A stretch of DNA of 64,000 bases from Didemnitutus sp041906465 (GCA_041906465.1 JAYRJE010000012.1:144464-208463), one strand, 5' to 3'. Positions 41,033 to 50,694 are shown, counted from the stretch's first letter. The notes: a model not told the origin generated them from the sequence alone. Made by a program: numbers and translations.

Positions 41033-41313
41033 ACTCGAATCCGCCGTTCGAGGCCCTCATCTTCGACGGACGGCAGGATAAAATGTGGAATAGGGATGCG
41101 CACGACGGCCGGATCGCAATACGCGACTGCCCTCTTGACTGGCACGCGTAAGACGCGAGCCACATCGCGCAACGTTACAACCACCCGTTCAGCGGTCGCG
41201 CTCTCAGGCACACACGCATTCGGCGAGGCAGCAGAAACAATCCATCCGTGTCCAAGCGGAAGGTTCAACGAACCTGCCGACGCCTGTAGATGGATTTGTT
41301 TCGCGACCGCCAC
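40945..41313 (-). CDS. Excisionase-like small HTH protein
   Basis: 122 residues. The middle part VVVTLRDVARVLRVPVKRAV then AYCDPAVVRIPIPHFILPS and RRIRVYADDFASWLEGLRR resembles a MerR/excisionase-type winged helix with its strand and C-terminal helix. The 3' end overlaps the integrase gene by 88 bp in antisense, which may couple their expression. Assignment by pattern and context only. Confidence 0.5.
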   Translation of the reverse strand: MAVAKQIHLQASAGSLNLPLGHGWIVSAASPNACVPESATAERVVVTLRDVARVLRVPVKRAVAYCDPAVVRIPIPHFILPSVEDEGLERRIRVYADDFASWLEGLRRVRSSVRRDHSESKR

Positions 41314-41348
41314 TTAAACGTGAGTCGAAATCCTGTCCGCCTTGGCAA

Positions 41349-42038
41349 TCATGAGGCACCGTGAGTTCGACGCCCGCAAAACCACGACCAAATCCGGCCT
41401 AGCCCCAAACGCGGTCGAGCAATAATTTTGAAGTCCGAACCACGCTCGGATTTGCGTTTCTTTTCCGTTGCGGAAGCATGCGCGACTGATTTCAGGCACC
41501 AAACGATTTCTTTTCGCGAGGCACGCGATTCGTCTTTATTTTCTAGTGTCGTGCTACCCGCCGCCCCGGCACTCCACCACCCCACAGATTCTGGAGAGCG
41601 CACCATCCCTAAAGCGACAAAAGTCGCTGTGGAAAAAAGCATCGCCACCAAGGAGAACACGACGGCCCACTTCAGCTTCTCGTCCGCCTTTTTGCATGAG
41701 GTGATGACCGCTTGCAAATCCTTCCTGAACTCCAGTTGTTCCGCTGACACTTCCGTTTTGCCGGATGCAATCCCGAAAAAAAATCCCGCAAATTTTTCGA
41801 CGAGGCGATCATCGCGCTCCGATAATGCGGCAAGCAGGGTGAGTTGCAGACACTCCGCATCCTCACCCGGCTGCCGCGCAATCAACGGTGAAGATTCTGA
41901 CGCACAGCAACGCGTAAGCGCCGCTAACAACATTTGGTCTGCACGCGAGAGTTCGTGTTTCTCGGCTAGCGCATCAACTTCCGAATGCGGCGCCACGAGT
42001 TCTTCCAACGTGATTGGTCGGGTCTGATGCTTGGTCAT
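41349..42038 (-). CDS. Unknown single-pass membrane protein
   Basis: 229 residues from ATG 42038 (MTKHQTRPITLEELVAPHSE). The N-terminal half is acidic and helical (EKHELSRADQMLLAALTRCC), followed by one transmembrane helix VFSLVAMLFSTATFVALGMV and a basic C-terminus. No family recognised. An upstream extension of the frame is low quality. It may be co-transcribed with the excisionase-like gene. Confidence 0.5.
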   Translation of the reverse strand: MTKHQTRPITLEELVAPHSEVDALAEKHELSRADQMLLAALTRCCASESSPLIARQPGEDAECLQLTLLAALSERDDRLVEKFAGFFFGIASGKTEVSAEQLEFRKDLQAVITSCKKADEKLKWAVVFSLVAMLFSTATFVALGMVRSPESVGWWSAGAAGSTTLENKDESRASRKEIVWCLKSVAHASATEKKRKSERGSDFKIIARPRLGLGRIWSWFCGRRTHGAS

Positions 42039-42169
42039 ATTTGAGATTATGGGCATTGGCTGTCGGAAACAAAAAGGTCTCTGTCTCCTAATCAGTCCGA
42101 CTACGTGCCGAAGAATTCTGAGTGCTCTTCTACGGTGTAGGGGAAACGTGACCGTCACGAAACGTGCTA

Positions 42170-42595
42170 TCACCCCAGTAGCTCCCGAAGCGAAATGGAA
42201 CCTTCTCCAATCCTTAGGACCGCACCGGAACGAGTGTCCCAACATAATGTGATTGGTCGATAGCCTCGCGAAGCCTCGAATCTACTGAGTGCCGCCTCCC
42301 CGCGCGGCGTTGCCGTTAGGTCTCTGCACAGATCCCCTAGCCGTGGAAGTATTTCGATTGAGCAGTTCTTTCGGCGTATGGTCTTGGACAGAGCCGCGTC
42401 GTATTCGCGCCGGTCGAATACGACGCCAAATTCGTGAATTACCAAGACCACCTCCCTTCTGAATTTGAGCCAATCTACGGCGCCGTTCATGCGTTGTTTG
42501 AGCAATTCGTCGCCCAGTGCAGTTGTAGCGATACGAACTCGGTGGTGTTTTTTGTTGTTACTCACAGTTGGATGGACTCCGGAATTATGGCCCAA
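42170..42595 (-). CDS. Unknown protein
   Basis: 141 residues. MGHNSGVHPTVSNNKKHHRV leads into REVVLVIHEFGVVFDRREYD, PRLGDLCRDLTATPRGEAAL and ITLCWDTRSGAVLRIGEGSI. Soluble, with no known motif. It stands on the left of the repeat region that precedes the relaxase gene, transcribed away from it. Confidence 0.45.
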   Translation of the reverse strand: MGHNSGVHPTVSNNKKHHRVRIATTALGDELLKQRMNGAVDWLKFRREVVLVIHEFGVVFDRREYDAALSKTIRRKNCSIEILPRLGDLCRDLTATPRGEAALSRFEASRGYRPITLCWDTRSGAVLRIGEGSISLRELLG

Positions 42596-42838
42596 CCAGA
42601 TAAAATCGCAGACGCATGGGCGCCCCTCTCACGTGCATTGAGATCGTCCTGAACAATCCATCCGGATCCCGAACCATCGCATCTTTCGGCGGCGGCGCGC
42701 CCCAGCAAGCTGGCCAGGTCGCGCTCCGCGCGTCCTGATCGAGACTGCGTCTCTCCGCGCAGTTTCGCATCACGCAAAAGCTCGGTCGGCATGAGTCTGG
42801 GGGAGAACAACGGCAGAAATGCCGACTGTTGGGCCGCC

Positions 42839-42979
42839 ATCGTCCACGATCGTCTTCTCAAGGGTTCGTCGCGAGCGCCGCCGCCATCGTCCACGATCGT
42901 CTTCTCAAGGGTTCGTCGCGAGCGCCGCCGCCATCGTCCACGATCGTCTTCTCAAGGGTTCGTCGCGAGCGCCGCCGCG
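42839..42979. repeat. Three 47-bp tandem repeats
   Basis: Unit beginning ATCGTCCACGATCGTCTTCT repeats at 42839, 42886 and 42933 with period 47 and essentially no divergence. Each unit contains CGATCGTC-type inverted motifs. The repeats are flanked by two diverged direct copies of a roughly 120-bp segment (about 42702-42830 and 42981-43112) that includes TCGAGACTGCGTCTCTCCGC. They lie just upstream of the relaxase gene, so iterons or an oriT accessory site are possible. A frame through them is open but repetitive. Confidence 0.85.
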
Positions 42980-43138
42980 GCCCAGCGAGCTGGGCCAAGA
43001 CGCGCTGCGCGCGTCTTGTTCGAGACTGCGTCTCTCCGCGCTATTTCGCGCCACCGAAAAGCTCGGTTCGGCAAGAGTCTGAGAGAACGCAGGGAAAGAT
43101 GCCAATGGTTGACGATCGAAAATGCCCATACTTTCTCT

Positions 43139-45658
43139 ATGCCAGCCCGCCAATTTTCCTCCAAGTGCGCCACCTCGCGCGCACGCTACTATCTGTCGGA
43201 ACATGGCATTGAGCCCACAGTAGTAGCGGCCCACGCAGTTCACGCGAAGTTCGCGCTCAACCACCAGAACCCACCCAATGTGGCTACACTCCGCGCGCTG
43301 CTCGCTGGTAACCACCCAGTGCTAGGTTTTGGACTTCGTCCGAATCGAACCATCGCAGGATGGGAATGGTCCGAAGGTCTACCCAAGACCGTCAGCCTGT
43401 GCGCGCTAATCGCACCCTTATTAGTTCGCCGCGCGGTCAAATATGCAGCTCAAGCAACCGTCGACTTTGTTGCCCGGATCATCTCCCCACACGGTATTCA
43501 TGGTGGACGCAACGAGACCCTACTCGAACGTGTGTCCGAGCAACCCAAATGGTGCACTCCCTGTTTTGCTACCGTGCATCACTACTCGCGAGACACAGAT
43601 CCGCACGAACACGTTCACTTTCTGCTGTTCAATGCAATTCACGACGGAAAGCGTTGGGTTGGTGCCGATGTCTCAGGCTTGTTCGCGTTTACGCGACTGA
43701 TCTCCCAATTCTTCCACAGCAGTCTGGCGTTGGCACTCTCCCAAGACGGCATTCGACTACAAAAACGCGCGTTGTCCCATGGGGTTGTCGTTTGGGAAGT
43801 CGAAGGATTCCCACGGGTTGGACTAAATAGATTTTCGCGACGAACCATCGCAATCCAAGCCGCTCGCGGCTCCCGCAAGCGTCGGAAGTTCAGCACCCGT
43901 CCACGAAAGCAAAACGTCAACGAGGAGACTCTCCGACTTCGGGCTCTGTCGCGGTTGTCACTGGATCAAGTCCGTTCACTAGTTCGTATAACCACCCCTT
44001 CCGTATCGTCCAGTTGGACCCCGCCGAGCGAGACGATTCGAGATATCGTTGGAGAGGATCGCGGCGCAGGAGTCTACATTCTGAAGGCATGTGACTTACT
44101 TCTACAGCTTTTCCACAACCCTGGGACGTGTCAAAATCTGCAAGAGACGATCGCTCTCATAAAAAACCACGTATCAATTCGCGATCTAGGCTACGGTCTG
44201 TGGAGTCTAGGCCGCGATTGGATCGACCTAGCAGGCTGGTTGCGAGCGCATGTCGTAAACCTCAATCCTGAACTCGAAGTAGATTCGCTCACAGAAGTCA
44301 TGCGGGTGCGAGACGTCGCGATAATCGAATTACCAAGCCGGCCTCGGAAGGTGCCGCGGTCGTGGGACACGGATGACGAACGGCAGCGGGGAATAGTCCG
44401 GCGCCAGATTTCGCGTTCGATTCCTTGTTTTGAAGCGACAGGCTCGACCTTGCTGCGCGACCTGCTCGGGCCCGAACACAAGATTTACTCGCTTTCCGAT
44501 ATCGGTTCGCATTGGGAAGCTGTGAGGCGGGCCCCCATTGTATGCCTCTCTCTCGCGGCCGACGGGCTGACCCCCCACTTGCTGAATCGGTTGAGATTCG
44601 AGCCAACGCGATTCCTCTTGATCGTGCCCGCTGGATACAAGCAGGTTTCGGATTTCGGGCGATATCTGATCGCGAATTTCCCGGTGTGCCGCACGTCCCA
44701 TTCGAAACGTGAACTCCGATCACGTGTAGTGACCACACTCGATCCAGCGCTCAAATCGGGTAAGATCGTCACCTTTCTTGACGCGCTTCGGCAAAGTGCA
44801 TCGATTACTCCTAGCGGAATTGATGTAGATCGCGTCCTGCAGGACCACGACAACGGCAAAGCGCCACTAGTGGTTTGCTCCACTCGCGAAAAAGCAGACC
44901 AGTTTATTTTCGCATTTCACACCCTTCTCGATCGGACCGCTGCAGACCGAGAAAGTCCAACCAAAGACGCCTACGAACCCGATCCATCGAGATGGGACAC
45001 CGCTGGTTGGTTTCCTGCATACGTGAAGCAAAACATCGCCGGTGCGACACGCGGCTCCATCGTGCACATCCGCAGCCTGCACAACGACTGCGCCGAAATC
45101 GCCACCATGACAGGGGCGTTGCTACCCGTGCTCCGTCGCGAACATTTCACTCGCATCCTCCCACTGCGCGAAGCTTCCCGCAAATTACGCGTCGGGGAGC
45201 TGATACGGTTCCCTGTAACTTTTCACACAGTGAAAAAGGAACGGTTATCGATGCATCGGCCATACCGGATTACCGGGTTTCTCGAGGAGAACGGATACAC
45301 GCTAATTTCGCTCAACGGCCGGTATCTAATCTCCGGCACCATGCCACTCACTGTGTCCCCTTGCGTTTGTGTCTTCAAACCCGACTTACGCTGGGAAGCA
45401 GACACCATGTGGCTTGACTTCACGGCGCTGGAGCTAGCAGCGGTCGGAGGAGTTTCCTTTCTTCAAATGGCAATTTCGAAGGCGAAATACGGTCTGCACC
45501 TTTGCGGCGATACGGTGCTGAACTATCGCAACGCTCTCCTTCCCATTAAACCTCAGGCCACTAAAACGGACTTACCGAACCTGCCGCGAAATGGCCCCGA
45601 AGAGGCGCCTTCGGTCATACCTCGCAAAACGCCTGGAGAGAGTCTGCCAGAGCGCTGA
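43139..45658 (+). CDS. MobF (TrwC/TraI-like) relaxase
   Basis: 839 residues from ATG 43139. The N-terminal relaxase has a Tyr pair at Y17-Y18 (ARYYLSEHG), as in TrwC, and the HUH metal site HEHVH (156-160) in RDTDPHEHVHFLLFN, followed by DGKRWVGADVSGLFAF. It should nick and covalently hold the transferred strand at oriT. The remaining 600 residues occupy the place of the TraI helicase, but I see no Walker A GxGKT or DExx box, so helicase activity is doubtful. Longer frames from 42791 run through tandem repeats and are rejected. Confidence 0.78.
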   Translation: MPARQFSSKCATSRARYYLSEHGIEPTVVAAHAVHAKFALNHQNPPNVATLRALLAGNHPVLGFGLRPNRTIAGWEWSEGLPKTVSLCALIAPLLVRRAVKYAAQATVDFVARIISPHGIHGGRNETLLERVSEQPKWCTPCFATVHHYSRDTDPHEHVHFLLFNAIHDGKRWVGADVSGLFAFTRLISQFFHSSLALALSQDGIRLQKRALSHGVVVWEVEGFPRVGLNRFSRRTIAIQAARGSRKRRKFSTRPRKQNVNEETLRLRALSRLSLDQVRSLVRITTPSVSSSWTPPSETIRDIVGEDRGAGVYILKACDLLLQLFHNPGTCQNLQETIALIKNHVSIRDLGYGLWSLGRDWIDLAGWLRAHVVNLNPELEVDSLTEVMRVRDVAIIELPSRPRKVPRSWDTDDERQRGIVRRQISRSIPCFEATGSTLLRDLLGPEHKIYSLSDIGSHWEAVRRAPIVCLSLAADGLTPHLLNRLRFEPTRFLLIVPAGYKQVSDFGRYLIANFPVCRTSHSKRELRSRVVTTLDPALKSGKIVTFLDALRQSASITPSGIDVDRVLQDHDNGKAPLVVCSTREKADQFIFAFHTLLDRTAADRESPTKDAYEPDPSRWDTAGWFPAYVKQNIAGATRGSIVHIRSLHNDCAEIATMTGALLPVLRREHFTRILPLREASRKLRVGELIRFPVTFHTVKKERLSMHRPYRITGFLEENGYTLISLNGRYLISGTMPLTVSPCVCVFKPDLRWEADTMWLDFTALELAAVGGVSFLQMAISKAKYGLHLCGDTVLNYRNALLPIKPQATKTDLPNLPRNGPEEAPSVIPRKTPGESLPER

Positions 45659-46868
45659 TCGCCGTATGGGGCGTGCGTCCGAATGTCCGAACGTGCGCCA
45701 CGCTGATTCCAGCGGCCTGTAAGCGCTTCTTTTGTTGCTCCTTCTTTTGCAAATAGTCCTCCGAATCAAATCCAAGCACCTCAACAGCGACGGTGCGAAT
45801 GCCTCTCCTAACCTCGAAGTCCGGCCAGGCTCCGGGCACGCGGTATTTTCCGTGAAGCTTCGTTATTTCGAGGCTTTGACCCCAACTCGATTTAGAAAAT
45901 CGTTCAAGAAAATCGGCCACGCGACGCTCGCCGTCTGAATCAACGCAAACGAAACTGCCCTTCCTCCACAGCGGATGCAGGTAGGTGTAACCGAGTTCTT
46001 CTTCGCCCCCACGTCCCAATGTGAGCGTCGCAATCGCAAGGAATGGTCCCGCGGTGCGTGCTTCGCCAAAGCGGCACAACTTATTCTTCACTTCCCATTT
46101 CGCGTAGCCTTCGCCCAACCGAACCACGAGCCACGGCCCTTCGACTCGCGTCACCTCAAATACGACTATTCCGTATGGCCTCCCGCTCGCCGGCCATGCA
46201 CCGCCGGCACCTTTAATAGCACCGAAAACTGCTTGCCGATCAGCCCGCGTTCTAACCACACGCATCAACTCCTCGGTCGTCTCCCCTCGACACAATTTGT
46301 TCTTCCGCAATTCGCGTTCGAGGGCGACACGCTGTGAATCCGTCGAGTCTCGCGGTGAAATCGCACCACAGCCTGCCGCTACCAGCGCCCGTAGGAGTAT
46401 GGAACCCAGTCTTTCCGCAGGCCCGGTCTTTCTGCTGTAAGAACGTGAAACCCTCGCCCCAACACGGTCGACGGCAGAAGACACCTCGGTCCCTAATGCT
46501 CGATGCAGATTCAGCGCTCCGTTTCTGGGACGCGATCGCCCGTCGCGAGCGCCGACAAATTCCGTCCGATTTCGCGTTCTGGCAAAACTGGAGAGGAAAT
46601 AGGTCGGTCCGCGGAGCTTAACCACGTAGTGCACCCCATCGACAACAAGCCAGAGGCCCCGCTCCCAGCATGCTGTAAAAAACGGGAGCCAAACCGCTGC
46701 ATCGGCAGGATCGGCACGCTCGTGCCTCAGTCGTCTCTCCAAAGCCCTAAGTGTCGAGTCGGATAGAATCAAATCAGTGCAGATGCGCGGCTCGCTGTTC
46801 TTCGCGTAGTGTTCACTCAGGTAGATGTCCATTCCGTGGGAATATGGGCCCAAAACAATCACGACCAA
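45615..46868 (-). CDS. Unknown protein with DUF1173/nuclease-like C-terminus
   Basis: 417 residues, convergent with the relaxase gene and overlapping it by 44 bp. The N-terminal two thirds are unknown (RICTDLILSDSTLRALERRL, GIVVFEVTRVEGPWLVVRLG). The end, RRVADFLERFSKSSWGQSLE, YRVPGAWPDFEVRRGIRTVA and VEVLGFDSEDYLQKKEQQKK, resembles the DUF1173/endonuclease-like module (PDF ... EV-G ... Y..K) but lacks a canonical ExK. Such proteins accompany conjugation genes. Confidence 0.55.
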   Translation of the reverse strand: MVVIVLGPYSHGMDIYLSEHYAKNSEPRICTDLILSDSTLRALERRLRHERADPADAAVWLPFFTACWERGLWLVVDGVHYVVKLRGPTYFLSSFARTRNRTEFVGARDGRSRPRNGALNLHRALGTEVSSAVDRVGARVSRSYSRKTGPAERLGSILLRALVAAGCGAISPRDSTDSQRVALERELRKNKLCRGETTEELMRVVRTRADRQAVFGAIKGAGGAWPASGRPYGIVVFEVTRVEGPWLVVRLGEGYAKWEVKNKLCRFGEARTAGPFLAIATLTLGRGGEEELGYTYLHPLWRKGSFVCVDSDGERRVADFLERFSKSSWGQSLEITKLHGKYRVPGAWPDFEVRRGIRTVAVEVLGFDSEDYLQKKEQQKKRLQAAGISVAHVRTFGRTPHTAISALADSLQAFCEV

Positions 46869-46940
46869 TGCCTCTGGACCTCACACCTTTCGAAGTTGAT
46901 GCGCAGCGCAGCGACGCATCGCATCGATTATCTCAGTTAA

Positions 46941-47105
46941 CTAGGGCGTGTTTTCAAACCACGTGAGTGAGCCAATCAAGAACGGCGGCGAGGAGAACGA
47001 AGGCCAGAAATGTGGCGGCCAGTTTGTCGTAATCGCCGACGTAAACGATGGTGCTGACCTGAAGCTGATTCGAGTTGTAGGTGCCGCCGAGGAGATTGGC
47101 GGCGC
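46941..47105 (-). mobile_element. IS5-type transposase 3' remnant
   Basis: The minus strand here encodes TYNSNQLQVSTIVYVGDYDK then LAATFLAFVLLAAVLDWL and a stop, the characteristic C-terminus of IS5-family transposases (YDKLAxxFLAFVxLAA). An end-like GGGCGTGTTTTCAAACC follows at 46945-46961. The rest of the element is missing. It joins directly to the sulfatase fragment at about 47105. Confidence 0.7.
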
Positions 47106-48431
47106 GCAGGTCTGCTCTCCCTCGCGCACCAGTCTCCTCACGGGCGCCCGCCCGGACACCACGAAGGTATGGGACCTCAAAACGCATTTCCGCGCCGCCC
47201 TGCCAGACGTCGTGACCCTGCCGCAGCATTTCAAGGCGAACGGCTACTTTGTCCAGGGCATGGGGAAGATTTTTCACGGCAACCTGAACGACGCTCCGAG
47301 TTGGTCCGTGCCGTGGGGCACACCGCCCGCGCGCCAGTATGCTCGATCGGAAAACACGTCGCGCAAAAAATCCGACGACGCGTCCACCGACAAACCGGCC
47401 GACCGCAAGGCGGCCAAAAAAGCGAAGGCCTCCTCCGGCCAAAGCGAGGCCGAGACGGAAGGCTCCGCACTCGGTCCGGTTTACGAATGTGCCGATGTGC
47501 CCGACAACACCTACGTCGATGGCAAAGTGGCCGACCTCGCGGTGCACACTTTGCGCGATCTCAGCCAGCGCTCCGAACCGTTTTTCCTTGCCGTCGGTTT
47601 CGTGCGACCGCACCTCCCGTGGGTCGCACCGAAAAGATACTGGGACCTCTACGACCCTGCCCAAATCGCGCTCGCGCCCAATCCCTTTCCGCCCATCGAC
47701 GCGCCGTCGTATGCCGTGAATCTGAACGACGGCGAGATGCGTCAATACCAGGGCGTCCCCAAGTCCGGTGCCATCCCGATCGACCTCGCGCGCCAGCTCA
47801 AGCACGGCTACTACGCCAGCGTCAGCTACTGCGATGCCCAGATCGGACGCGTGCTCGACGAGCTCGACCGCCTCGATCTGCGCCGCAACACCATCGTCGT
47901 CCTCTGGGGCGACCACGGTTGGAAGCTTGGCGAGCACGCCGCGTGGGGAAAGCACGGCAACGTGGAAAACGATGTGCATGCGCCGCTGATCGTATCGCTG
48001 CCCGGCATGAAGAACTCCGGTGCACACACCGACGCGTTGGTCGAGTTCGTGGACGTCTATCCCACGCTCGCCGAACTCGCCGGCCTGGCCCTGCCCACTC
48101 ATCTCGAGGGCACCAGCTTCCGTCCTTTGCTCGCCAATCCGGGCTCCCATGGAAGACCGCCGCATTCAGCCAATATCCCCGCAACCTCGCCGGCGGAAAG
48201 CATCTCATGGGCTACACCATGCGCACCGACCGCTATCGCTTCACCCGCTGGGTCGATCGCAACGACCATTCGAGAGTGGATGCGGTCGAACTCTACGATC
48301 ACGCCAACGATCCGCAGGAAAACCGCAACATAGCCCATGATCCCGCCCAACGCGAAACCATCGCACAGCTCACGGCGCAGTGGCTCGCCGGCTGGCAGGG
48401 CGCGCAACCGGCAGCCTCCTCCCTTAAATGA
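47106..48431 (+). pseudogene. Sulfatase (iduronate-2-sulfatase-like), truncated and frameshifted
   Basis: The sequence enters at the active-site motif CSPSRTSLLTGARPDTTKVW; the upstream metal-binding strand of a normal sulfatase is gone, replaced by an IS remnant. Later motifs are intact: FLAVGFVRPHLPWVAPKRYW, VVLWGDHGWKLGEHAAWGKH. Around 48148-48150 one C appears to be missing. Before it the frame is LLANPGS, after it the homologous frame continues WKTAAFSQYPRNLAGGKH to MGYTMRTDRYRFTRW and a stop at 48431. A secreted glycan sulfatase gene, now inactive. Confidence 0.85.
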
Positions 48432-49573
48432 AATCCCTCCCCTCAACCCTCCTCACGCGCGCAGACTCACGTCCGCGCCGTCTCGCTCTCCTCGGCGCGC
48501 TCATACTCGCCGCCGCCTGCGTTCCGAGCACCGCGCTTCGGGCGCAATCCGCTGCTGAGCGCGCCGCGATCGTTCGGCGCGGCGACGCCGCGCTCAAGAC
48601 GCCCATCGTCACGGTCATCGACAAGCCTCAGCCCTCGCCCACGGGCAACGACCACGACTACGTGAGCTACGCCATCTACTTCTGGCCCGATCCGAAAAAG
48701 CCGGACGGGCTGCCCTATGTGTCGCGAGACGGCGAGCGTAACGAAAAGCAGGTCGCGTTGGGCGACGCTCCGCGGTTCCGCCAGCTCTTTTCCGAAGTGC
48801 CTGCGCTCGCCGAAGCGTGGCGGGTCACGAAAAAACCAGCCTACGCGCAGCGGGCCGGCGACTGGCTCCGCGCCTGGATGGTCAACCCTGCCACACGCAT
48901 GACGCCGCACTTGGAGGGTGCCCAAATTCGCCTCGGCATCGATCGCAACAAGGGGCAAGGCGGCGGTATCATCGACGGCGCGCGCATGCACGCGCTGCTC
49001 GACGGCGTCGCACTCCTCGACGGCTCGCCGGCCTTGTCGGAGTCCGAATGGAAAACGATGCGCGAGTGGCTCGGCGACTACTACCGCTGGCTCACCACGA
49101 GTAAGCACGGACTCGAGGAACGGGATAAGGCCAACAACCACGGCATCTGGTATCGCAGCCAGGCGGCGAGCTTGGCGGTTTTTCTCGGCCGAGTGACGGA
49201 GGCCCGGGAGATCCTGACGGAGGCGCGAGAGCACATCGCGGCGCACATCGATTCGGACGGGAGCCAGCCGCGCGAACTCAAGCGCGCAGACGGCTTCAGT
49301 TACAGCGTCTATAACCTCGATGCGTTCTTCAGCCTCGGGCTGCTCGGCGAGAAGGTCGGCATCGATTTCTGGCACTACCAAGCGCCGAATGGGTCCAGCC
49401 TGCGCCGAGCCCTCGATTTTCTCCGGCCCTATTCCGGTCCGGATCGGAAGCCTTGGCCGGGCAAGCAGCACCGCCCGATCACCGGCCGCGAGCTGGACTA
49501 CGAACTCGCGATCGCCGCGCGCGTCTGGCCCGACGGTGGCTACATTGCGAGCCGACCGCACCAAGCGCCCTGA
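48428..49573 (+). CDS. Alginate-lyase family (PF05426-like) exported protein
   Basis: 381 residues with a signal peptide (LALLGALILAAACVPSTALR). Family motifs: DYVSYAIYFWPDPKKPDGLP, YVSRDGERNEKQVALGDAPR, the active-site-like ERDKANNHGIWYRSQAAS and FSYSVYNLDAFFSLGLLG. An (alpha/alpha) barrel polysaccharide lyase acting outside the cytoplasm; the polymer may be alginate or another uronate glycan. Starts in the stop of the sulfatase pseudogene (ATGA). Appears complete. Confidence 0.85.
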   Translation: MKSLPSTLLTRADSRPRRLALLGALILAAACVPSTALRAQSAAERAAIVRRGDAALKTPIVTVIDKPQPSPTGNDHDYVSYAIYFWPDPKKPDGLPYVSRDGERNEKQVALGDAPRFRQLFSEVPALAEAWRVTKKPAYAQRAGDWLRAWMVNPATRMTPHLEGAQIRLGIDRNKGQGGGIIDGARMHALLDGVALLDGSPALSESEWKTMREWLGDYYRWLTTSKHGLEERDKANNHGIWYRSQAASLAVFLGRVTEAREILTEAREHIAAHIDSDGSQPRELKRADGFSYSVYNLDAFFSLGLLGEKVGIDFWHYQAPNGSSLRRALDFLRPYSGPDRKPWPGKQHRPITGRELDYELAIAARVWPDGGYIASRPHQAP

Positions 49574-49665
49574 GGCCACGGCGAGCGCCATCGGGACGGA
49601 TGCAGTGAAACGGCGCATCCCGGCCCCCTATTGTCTCGCGCTGTTTGCCGCGCGCTTCCGTTTCG

Positions 49666-50631
49666 TCAGCTACGGCTATCGTGCTCGCTGGGCGTTCCTT
49701 TGCCCAAGCCCGAGTGGGCGAGCTTGCGGTAATCGCGCGGCGAGCGCCCCAGCGATTTCTTGAAGGCGCGGCTGAAGGAGAAGATCGACTCGAACCCACA
49801 CGCCTGCGCGATGCTCGCGACGCTGCCGTGGTTGTCGCTCGCCAGCATCGAGGCCGCGATCGAGAGCCGCGAATCGCGCATGTAGCCGCCGAGGCTGACA
49901 CCGAACTCCCGGCGGAACACCGCCCGCAGGTGACTGATGGAATAGCCGGTGTGCTCCGCGAGATCCGCCAGCGTCAGAGGCTGGTCGAGATTGTCGCGCA
50001 CGAAGCGGTTGATCGACAGCAGCAAGGCGCCGTTCGGGTCGTCGGCTTCCGCGTCCTTGGTCACCGCACAGTCCGCCTCGCGAGTGCCGAGGAGGCGTTG
50101 CAGCAACTCCGAGGTTTTAACGATCAGTCCAAAACTCCGCGCCGCGCCGGGCGGCCGCGCCACATATTCCTTCATCATGGCGCGCAGGAACTCGCTCTCT
50201 TCGGCACCGAGCTCCCGCGGTGAGTTGCGCAGCGAGAGCAACTGCTCGGGCCTGGCCAACTCGAACGTGATGAACAGCCACAGCATCTCCTCGCCTTCGA
50301 TCTCCAGGTAGTGGTGGAACTGGTGCGGGAAAATCAGGAACACCTGACCGGGCGCGAGGGTGTAACCGTTGCCTTCGACGTGAATGCGACCGGCGGTTTG
50401 CAGCGGAACGACCAGTTCGAAGCGATGGTGGTAGTTGTGGGTGACGCCCTGCGGCTTGAGCGTCTTCGTGGAAGTGCGTTTGAACACAACGACGTTCTCC
50501 ACGAGCAGCACGTCGGCCAGTTTTGCGCCCGAGAAAAGATCCACCGGATTCACCAATGCGCGCACCGTATCACTCAGTGCCCGCTTTGCGGCGAGAACAT
50601 GCGTCGCTGGTCGAGAGGAGGAGGGAGACAT
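49666..50631 (-). CDS. AraC-family transcriptional regulator
   Basis: About 321 residues from ATG 50631 (MSPSSSRPATHVLAAKR). The N-terminal cupin sensor includes THNYHHRFELVVPLQTAGRI and YTLAPGQVFLIFPHQFHHYL. The C-terminal double HTH includes TLADLAEHTGYSISHLRAVF and IAQACGFESIFSFSRAFKKS then LGRSPRDYRKLA. Probably an activator responding to a sugar of the locus. It is the last gene of the minus-strand amino-sugar cluster, 63 bp beyond the PIG-L gene. Confidence 0.9.
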   Translation of the reverse strand: MSPSSSRPATHVLAAKRALSDTVRALVNPVDLFSGAKLADVLLVENVVVFKRTSTKTLKPQGVTHNYHHRFELVVPLQTAGRIHVEGNGYTLAPGQVFLIFPHQFHHYLEIEGEEMLWLFITFELARPEQLLSLRNSPRELGAEESEFLRAMMKEYVARPPGAARSFGLIVKTSELLQRLLGTREADCAVTKDAEADDPNGALLLSINRFVRDNLDQPLTLADLAEHTGYSISHLRAVFRREFGVSLGGYMRDSRLSIAASMLASDNHGSVASIAQACGFESIFSFSRAFKKSLGRSPRDYRKLAHSGLGKGTPSEHDSRS

Positions 50632-50694
50632 GAAAACGGGGTCATTTGCGGAAAGTGCGCAGGCCAAGGCAAGCCCGCGCACGTCCCGCCGCAC

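Noticed and set aside
42839..42979. CRISPR array
   Set aside because: The units are contiguous 47-bp tandem repeats with no unique spacers, and no cas genes occur in the window.
42791..43138. N-terminal extension of the relaxase ORF
   Set aside because: It is generated by the tandem repeats and places the catalytic Tyr far from the N-terminus, unlike MobF relaxases.
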